A stretch of 25,997 nt of DNA from an uncultured Candidatus Melainabacteria bacterium (GTDB taxonomy: Bacteria > Cyanobacteriota > Vampirovibrionia > Gastranaerophilales > Gastranaerophilaceae), in assembly GCA_934757275.1 (NCBI GenBank), contig CAKVLN010000018.1:1-25997 (forward strand). The letters run 5' to 3'. This document shows positions 21,386-25,997 of the stretch, in pieces; position 1 is the stretch's first letter, and each line of letters starts with the position of its first letter. A program made the position numbers and the translations under genes. The notes beneath the pieces were generated by a model. That model worked only from the letters and a program-made list of their open reading frames with translations. It did no database searches and was not told the origin of the DNA.

Positions 21386-23077
21386 ATGACATTACCAAAC
21401 GTAGCTTATTTCTCTATGGAAATAGCAATGGATCAATCGCTTAAAACATATTCAGGCGGTTTAGGATTTTTAGCTGGCTCACACATGCTATCAGCTGGTT
21501 ACTTACAAATGCCTATGGTAGGCGTAACTATGTTATGGTCTTACGGCTATTATGACCAAAGAATCGACCATTCTGGCAACGTTGAAGTAGCTTATATTAG
21601 AAAATATTATGATTACTTAGTTGATACAGGTATTACAGTAGAAGTTGATACTTTCGGTGAAAAAGTTAAGGTTAAAGCATTCAGAGTAGATCCTGAATTA
21701 TTCGGCACTTGCCCTGTTTACTTATTAACAACTGATATCGAAGGGAACAGTGACTGGGCTAAGAGCATTTCACATAAATTGTATGATGGCAACGAAAGAA
21801 TCAGAATCGCTCAAGAAACTATTCTTGGTATAGCTGGTGTAAGAGTTCTACAAGCTGCAGGTTATAACTTTGACGTAATTCACATGAACGAAGGTCACGC
21901 ACTTCCTGCTGCATTTGAATTATTAAGACAATACAACGGCAACCTTGAAGAAGTTCAAAAGAAAACTGTATTCACAACTCACACTCCAGTTGCTGCAGGT
22001 AACGAAGTTCACTGGGTTGACACTTTACTAGAAGGTGGTTTCTTCGCTGGTGCATCTAGAGATAGAGCTATTCAATTGGGTGGTGAAAACTTCTCATTAA
22101 CAGTTGCAGCTTTAAGAATGTCAAGAATTGCAAACGCAGTTTCTCAACTTCACGGCTTAGTTGCTAACAAGATGTGGGAATGGGTTGACGGCAGATGTCC
22201 AATCAGAGCTATCACCAACGCTGTAAACCTTCACTACTGGCAAGATAAGAGAATGAATGGCGACAAATCATTCGACGAATTGCTTGCTGCAAAACGTGAA
22301 ATGAAAGAAGAATTATTCAGATATGTTGCAAACGTAGCAGGTAAGAGATTTAACCCAGACGTATTGACAATTACTTGGGCAAGAAGATTTGCTGATTACA
22401 AACGTGCATGGTTAATCTTGATGGATAAAGATAGAATCAACAAGTTGTTAGATGAAAATAAAATTCAAATCATCTTCGCTGGTAAATTCCACCCAGATGA
22501 CGTTATGGGCAAAGAAATGTTCAACAAGTTATTGAACAGATCACACACTCTTAAAAACGTTGTTGTATTACCTGGTTATGAATTACAATTGTCTGGTATG
22601 CTAAAACGTGGTACTGATGTATGGTTAAATACTCCATTAAGACCATTTGAAGCATCAGGTACTTCAGGTATGTCAGCTAACGCTAACGGCGCTCTTCACT
22701 TGTCAACATTCGATGGTTGGACAGTAGAAGGTACTTTCCCTGGAATCAACGGTTACACTGTTGAATACCCAGAAATTGATGACGATATGCCTTGGGAAGA
22801 AAGACATTGGGCTGACCACAGATGTATGATGGATATTATTGAAAACCAAATCATTCCTACATACTACAATAACAAACAAGAATGGGCTAGAATGATGCGT
22901 CAAGCAATCAGAACAGCGGAAGCTTATTTCAACTCTGACAGAATGGTTATTGAATACTACAACAGATTGTATAAGCCAATCGCTCACGATGATTGCTCAG
23001 CTGGAGAAAAGAAAAAAGAATTAAATATTTCTGAAACTCCTACATTTGATGCTTGGACTTATTCAAACATCAAGTAA
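21386..23077 (+). CDS. Alpha-glucan phosphorylase homologue (GT35, short form) lacking the PLP lysine
   Basis: The 563-aa protein follows the short bacterial/archaeal alpha-glucan phosphorylase family. Matching segments are AYFSMEIAM (7-15), YSGGLGFLAGSH (22-33), IHMNEGHALPA (165-175), FTTHTPVAAGNEV (196-208), WARRFADYKRA (331-341), IIFAGKFHPDD (362-372) and DVWLNTPLRPFEASGTSGM (411-429). Family enzymes release glucose-1-phosphate from glycogen or starch, using pyridoxal phosphate held by a Lys that follows SGTSGM. Here residue 430 (codon 22673-22675, TCA) is Ser. Codon use marks strong expression. It is a single-gene unit with its own terminator and no glycogen genes nearby. It may be a phosphorylase with altered cofactor binding, a transferase using another donor, or a non-catalytic glucan-binding protein. 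Confidence 0.9.
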   Translation: MTLPNVAYFSMEIAMDQSLKTYSGGLGFLAGSHMLSAGYLQMPMVGVTMLWSYGYYDQRIDHSGNVEVAYIRKYYDYLVDTGITVEVDTFGEKVKVKAFRVDPELFGTCPVYLLTTDIEGNSDWAKSISHKLYDGNERIRIAQETILGIAGVRVLQAAGYNFDVIHMNEGHALPAAFELLRQYNGNLEEVQKKTVFTTHTPVAAGNEVHWVDTLLEGGFFAGASRDRAIQLGGENFSLTVAALRMSRIANAVSQLHGLVANKMWEWVDGRCPIRAITNAVNLHYWQDKRMNGDKSFDELLAAKREMKEELFRYVANVAGKRFNPDVLTITWARRFADYKRAWLILMDKDRINKLLDENKIQIIFAGKFHPDDVMGKEMFNKLLNRSHTLKNVVVLPGYELQLSGMLKRGTDVWLNTPLRPFEASGTSGMSANANGALHLSTFDGWTVEGTFPGINGYTVEYPEIDDDMPWEERHWADHRCMMDIIENQIIPTYYNNKQEWARMMRQAIRTAEAYFNSDRMVIEYYNRLYKPIAHDDCSAGEKKKELNISETPTFDAWTYSNIK

Positions 23078-23095
23078 TTTGAGTTAATAAACTTT

Positions 23096-23128
23096 AAAAG
23101 GGCTTTTCATTAATGAAAAGCCCTTTTT
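23096..23128. terminator. Shared terminator between convergent genes
   Basis: AAAAGGGCTTTTCAT and ATGAAAAGCCCTTTT form a perfect 15-base stem with a T-run beyond. It serves the phosphorylase homologue on the plus strand and, by symmetry, the gene at 23140 on the minus strand. Confidence 0.9.
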
Positions 23129-23139
23129 ATATTCAAATT

Positions 23140-23778
23140 TTAAAGCGGTATTGGAACCAACCTTGAATAAAATTTATATTCATTAAAACTCTTCGGCAAT
23201 TCTTTCCAATATCTATAAATAACCAACTCTCTGTGTTTTTTTACAAACTCATCTGCCTCTTCTATAGAACTAGCTAAATACGGATAACAAAAAGGTATGC
23301 TTTCCGCTTGTAAATCAATTCTTAAACAATTTTTCGTTTCTAATTGTTCATGCATTTGTAAAAACTTGTTGCGCCTATTATAGTCTGGCGTGACATTATT
23401 TACTTCGTTTCCCATATACAAATTTGCACCGTATTCTGTATTCAAAAACTTTCTAGCTGAATCAAAACTTGCAAAACCACAAGGTTTCGCATAATATGCG
23501 TGTGCATTATCTACAATTAACTTTGGATATTTGCTTGCCATTATTTCTACATTCTTGTCACAAATTCCAAAATAATTCGGATATAAGATAAAGGCATCTT
23601 TTGGAAATTCTTGAGCAGGCAAAAAATCATCATTAATATGATAAAATAAAGGCTTTGCCCCAACTTCCACAATAGCATGACGAATCACATCACAAAGATA
23701 GTATGGGATATAAACTTCTTTAATTGAATATTCCTTAATCAAAAACTTTAACGCATCACGAGCAAAATTAAATTTCAT
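23140..23778 (-). CDS. Compact DegT/DnrJ-type PLP aminotransferase-like protein
   Basis: The 212-aa product resembles the N-terminal core of sugar-aminotransferase-like proteins from surface-polysaccharide loci. It has VYIPYYLCDVIRHAI (early helix), a FYHINDDF strand, FILYPNYFGI, LIVDNAHAYYAKP (Asp for the PLP ring nitrogen) and SFDSARKFL, whose Lys is the likely PLP lysine. Relatives I recall are well over 300 aa. Here the stretch after RKFL appears shortened, and the protein ends at LVPIPL, where relatives continue with a D-x-R-Y segment. The start is the ATG at 23778, since the 30 upstream codons look non-coding. TATAAT (23785-23790) is six bases before the ATG, a leaderless layout. Possibly a reduced or degraded enzyme. 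Confidence 0.65.
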   Translation of the reverse strand: MKFNFARDALKFLIKEYSIKEVYIPYYLCDVIRHAIVEVGAKPLFYHINDDFLPAQEFPKDAFILYPNYFGICDKNVEIMASKYPKLIVDNAHAYYAKPCGFASFDSARKFLNTEYGANLYMGNEVNNVTPDYNRRNKFLQMHEQLETKNCLRIDLQAESIPFCYPYLASSIEEADEFVKKHRELVIYRYWKELPKSFNEYKFYSRLVPIPL

Positions 23779-23877
23779 ATTTTTATTATACAAAAAAATG
23801 TAAGAAAAATTTAATAATGCAAAAAATCGCACCCTACCTTTTTTGTAGAATTTACGCCGACTTCTCAAGGAAAGGTT

Positions 23878-23915
23878 GTTTTCGTTCGTAAGGCTCCGCT
23901 GAACGTTACGAAAAC
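23878..23915. repeat. GTTTTCGT palindrome
   Basis: GTTTTCGT (23878-23885) and ACGAAAAC (23908-23915) enclose CG-rich loop sequence containing GGCTCCGCTGAACG. It is followed by GGGTGAGAGG, a dispersed-repeat style. It is located upstream of the aminotransferase-like gene and before the long repeat. Confidence 0.45.
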
Positions 23916-23942
23916 GGGTGAGAGGTAGAGGAGAGGGGTTTA

Positions 23943-24171
23943 TTAACTATTTTTATCAATACCCACCCGCATTCGTAGCTTTCGCAAAGCTCAAGCACGA
24001 CTGCGACCTCCCTAATGAGTGAGGTTTAGATAAATGTAGGGTGCTGTCGTTTGACGCACCAATAACTTTTAGAGATTGCCACGAAAATCTTACGATTTTC
24101 TCGTAATAACGCACAACTAGTCGTTTTGACGCCCAGTCATTACGAGGAGCGTGAGCGACGAAGTAATCTAT
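23943..24171 (-). repeat. Long dispersed repeat, copy 2 (inverted)
   Basis: This is the reverse complement of 8221-8455 with scattered changes. It includes the GAAAATC/GATTTTC palindrome (about 24083-24101) and GTGCTGTCGTTTGACGCACC. It fills most of the 23779-24220 gap, where I see no gene. Confidence 0.8.
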
Positions 24172-24220
24172 AGTTTTGAAATGTTAAGAAATCGTAATAA
24201 TATTTTTAATGCATTTGCTT

Positions 24221-24250
24221 TTGTTAAGAAATAAGAAAAATTGTTACAAT
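24221..24250 (+). promoter_or_regulatory. Putative promoter upstream of the (GTA)9 tract
   Basis: TTGTTA (24221-24226), an 18-base spacer and TACAAT (24245-24250). Transcription from here would place the (GTA)9 tract a few bases into the transcript. Confidence 0.45.
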
Positions 24251-24260
24251 TGGCGCAAAC

Positions 24261-24287
24261 GTAGTAGTAGTAGTAGTAGTAGTAGTA
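24261..24287 (+). repeat. (GTA)9 microsatellite
   Basis: Nine perfect GTA units lie about ten bases after a -10 box and 121 bases before the start of the large gene at 24409. Perfect trinucleotide runs of this length are rare in bacteria and prone to slippage. Confidence 0.9.
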
Positions 24288-24353
24288 CGCTCAACTTTTG
24301 CAAAACACCCTAAAGTTTACAAAAAATATGCCGATAACTATGAGGTAAGTAAG

Positions 24354-24416
24354 ATGAAAATTTTACAAGTAGAACTAAATAACTCACAAGTTAGAAAGGA
24401 AATTCCTCATGGGTAA
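24354..24416 (+). CDS. 20-aa leader ORF overlapping the large gene
   Basis: ATG after GAGGTAAGTAAG encodes MKILQVELNNSQVRKEIPHG and stops at 24414-24416, eight bases past the start of the large gene, which is in another frame. The ribosome site of the large gene (AGAAAGGAA) lies inside this ORF. The layout would couple translation of the two. Attenuation is not evident, since the peptide has no codon run. Confidence 0.45.
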   Translation: MKILQVELNNSQVRKEIPHG

Positions 24417-25997
24417 CAACACAATCTCACAAAAAATTGATGCTTATGCACAAGCCAATTTGAAAGCATTGAAGCAAGAAGAAGCAAAAACAGGACGCAA
24501 AATGACTAAGTTTGATATTGCGCAGTATATGCTTCAACACGGCAAACTTAACAAAAACGAGTATGCTAATTGGATGAACACATCAGAAGGTTTTAATGCA
24601 CAAGCAATGACAAAAACTCAAATTACCGCACTAAGACAGGGCAACGTTTGGGGGTTTGCCGGCTATGGCGGAGGTGAAGAATCATATTTAGATAGTATGA
24701 CCAGTTTTGCACAAAAAACTCCTATTGAAAAACAAAATACGATTTCTGGACATCAGATGAAATTAAACGAAACAATTGCAGAGCGCAAGAAAAAAGCTGC
24801 AGAAATTAATAATCATATTAAAAACCAAAGATTAATGAACCACAAAAAAACGGCAGAGGAACAAAAGTTTAAAGCCAGAATTGATAAATTACCTACACCT
24901 ACTGAAACTTATACAGAGTTGATGAATGATTTGAAATTTCAAAAAATGGATAGAGGTGAAAAAATCAAATTCTTAATGGAAACTACGGGTAAAAAGGCTT
25001 ATGAGGCAAGAGAACGTGGTGACAAAGAAGCTGCAAAAGAATACTTAATGCAAGGCATGAGTTATGTTTTTGCATACATGGACGAAAAAATTGGTATAAA
25101 TGATATTAAAGAACCATATAAACAAATTGGAAGATTTGTTGCTGAATATGTTGATAAGTGGGTCGATGATGGTGATGACTCAAATTTAAGCCTTGGAGAA
25201 AAGGCCTGGGAAGCAACTAAAGGCACTGCTGATGCAATTGATAGTTTTATAGGCACACAAGGTGCAGCAATGATGGGAACACTTGCAATTGCAGGTGAAG
25301 CCGCAGTAACAGCTGGTATTGGTAAACTGTTTGCAATAGCAACACAAGGATACTTTGCATTTGAAGGAACTGGTTTAGTCATTGATGGTGCTGAAAAAAT
25401 TTACAATGCTGAAACCAAAGAAGAGGCAAGAGTTGGCGGTCAAGAATTTACCACTGGTGGTATTATGCTTGGTGGTGCAGTTAAATCTGTAAGAGGTGGC
25501 GAAAAAAATGTAAAACCTCAAAAGAAAAATGTTCAACAAAAAAATGAAAGCACAAAAGCTGAAAATATCAACGAAAACACACAACAAAATGAAACTCCTC
25601 AAAATATTAACAAATCAACAATTAACAAAGATATAGAAGCAACTTCTAAACCTTCTGCAAAAATTGTTAAAATGAAGCCTAATATCAAACAAGCTAAGCA
25701 AACAAACACAGATAATAAACCTAAAGTTTTAACACCAAAAGAGGCACAAACTAAAGCTATTCTTGATAAAGCTGGTTTCACAGAAGACGTCATTAGTAAA
25801 ATGACAAAAGAAACTCAAGGTAGTTATGGTGATTTAGTACCTTCTACTTTAAAAGTGGTAGAATACCTTGAAAATAGAATTGCTAAAGGTGAAAAAATTT
25901 CTCCTCAAATGTTACATGATGCTATTCAAAATTGCGATGGAATTAATAGCCAACCTGGATATGGCAGTAAATTTCAAGAAATTCAAAAAGAATTGCT
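24409..25997 (+). CDS. Large unrecognised protein, 5' part only (529 codons in window)
   Basis: The frame is open from the ATG to the right edge. Residues 1-75 are helical and polar (KMTKFDIAQYMLQHGKLN), followed by a short VWGFAGYGGGEES stretch (80-92) and charged helices (120-160). Residues 180-250 hold further helices, and 270-360 a Gly/Ala-rich, moderately hydrophobic region (GTADAIDSFIGTQGAAMMG, then AGEAAVTAGIGKLFAIATQG and TTGGIMLGGAVKSV). This recalls the pre-toxin or translocation-like segments of large secreted effectors. Residues 365-440 are Asn/Gln/Lys-rich linker, and a new helical domain begins near 442 (LTPKEAQTKAILDKAGF). No signal peptide. The C-terminus, which would tell the function, is outside. 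AGAAAGGAA precedes the ATG. Confidence 0.8.
   Translation, partial: MGNNTISQKIDAYAQANLKALKQEEAKTGRKMTKFDIAQYMLQHGKLNKNEYANWMNTSEGFNAQAMTKTQITALRQGNVWGFAGYGGGEESYLDSMTSFAQKTPIEKQNTISGHQMKLNETIAERKKKAAEINNHIKNQRLMNHKKTAEEQKFKARIDKLPTPTETYTELMNDLKFQKMDRGEKIKFLMETTGKKAYEARERGDKEAAKEYLMQGMSYVFAYMDEKIGINDIKEPYKQIGRFVAEYVDKWVDDGDDSNLSLGEKAWEATKGTADAIDSFIGTQGAAMMGTLAIAGEAAVTAGIGKLFAIATQGYFAFEGTGLVIDGAEKIYNAETKEEARVGGQEFTTGGIMLGGAVKSVRGGEKNVKPQKKNVQQKNESTKAENINENTQQNETPQNINKSTINKDIEATSKPSAKIVKMKPNIKQAKQTNTDNKPKVLTPKEAQTKAILDKAGFTEDVISKMTKETQGSYGDLVPSTLKVVEYLENRIAKGEKISPQMLHDAIQNCDGINSQPGYGSKFQEIQKEL

Noticed and set aside
23779..23868. 30-codon extension of the aminotransferase-like protein
   Set aside because: It is basic, AT-driven sequence across a likely promoter, and homology-like sequence begins at the internal Met.
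1..25997. tRNA genes as integration targets
   Set aside because: I looked for TTCGA-type T-arm motifs with matching acceptor stems and found none that I could support.

Overview
The window is AT-rich bacterial DNA. Its ribosomal protein L34 has the RTLxGT opening and GFRARM core that I associate with cyanobacterial-type L34. Together with the AT bias, TATAAT-type promoters and dispersed short palindromes, this suggests a non-photosynthetic relative of Cyanobacteria from animal gut (Candidatus Melainabacteria / Gastranaerophilales). That assignment is inference from memory, not a database match.

Layout. (1) 1-305, minus strand: a consensus-like sigma70 promoter followed by a leader resembling an rRNA-operon leader; the rRNA genes would lie beyond the left edge. 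(2) About 611-906: terminators and palindromes. (3) 949-15199, minus strand: a short-tailed-phage (podovirus, T7-like order) particle module. In transcription order it encodes portal, scaffold, major capsid protein, a probable decoration protein, a 66-aa protein, a lytic transglycosylase, a tail adaptor, a nozzle/stabilisation protein, a T/N-rich protein, a membrane-anchored coiled coil, a tail fibre, a possible fibre chaperone, small proteins, a DUF1353 protein, the large terminase and a 127-aa protein. Three more minus-strand genes upstream (17829-19566: a GNAT-like protein, a 99-aa protein and a zinc-ribbon-like protein) may belong to it. No integrase, repressor or replication gene is seen between the flanking host loci.

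The phage-like module is interrupted by opposite-strand units at several gene junctions: a membrane protein (5837-6229), a small protein with highly-expressed-type codons (8933-9220) plus a 24-aa hydrophobic peptide with type I toxin-like mRNA features (9560-9634), a 3' gene fragment (13279-13464), and a TPR protein (15777-17753) bracketed by a truncated and an intact copy of the GNAT-like gene. Several dispersed repeat families have also settled inside the module. The long repeat at 8221-8455 recurs outside it in inverted orientation at 23943-24171. This suggests long residence in the chromosome, although most particle genes remain open.

(4) 19784-23778: host genes. These are a zinc-dependent MDR dehydrogenase, rpmH (L34) away from its usual rnpA neighbour, a GT35 alpha-glucan phosphorylase homologue with Ser at the expected PLP-lysine position, and a compact DegT/aminotransferase-like protein. 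(5) 23878-25997: repeats, a putative promoter, a (GTA)9 tract, a 20-codon leader ORF, and the first 529 codons of a large unrecognised protein that runs off the right edge.

The points most worth following are the integrase-less podovirus-type particle module with cargo, the lysine-less phosphorylase, the hydrophobic-peptide unit, and the octamer-armed repeat elements.
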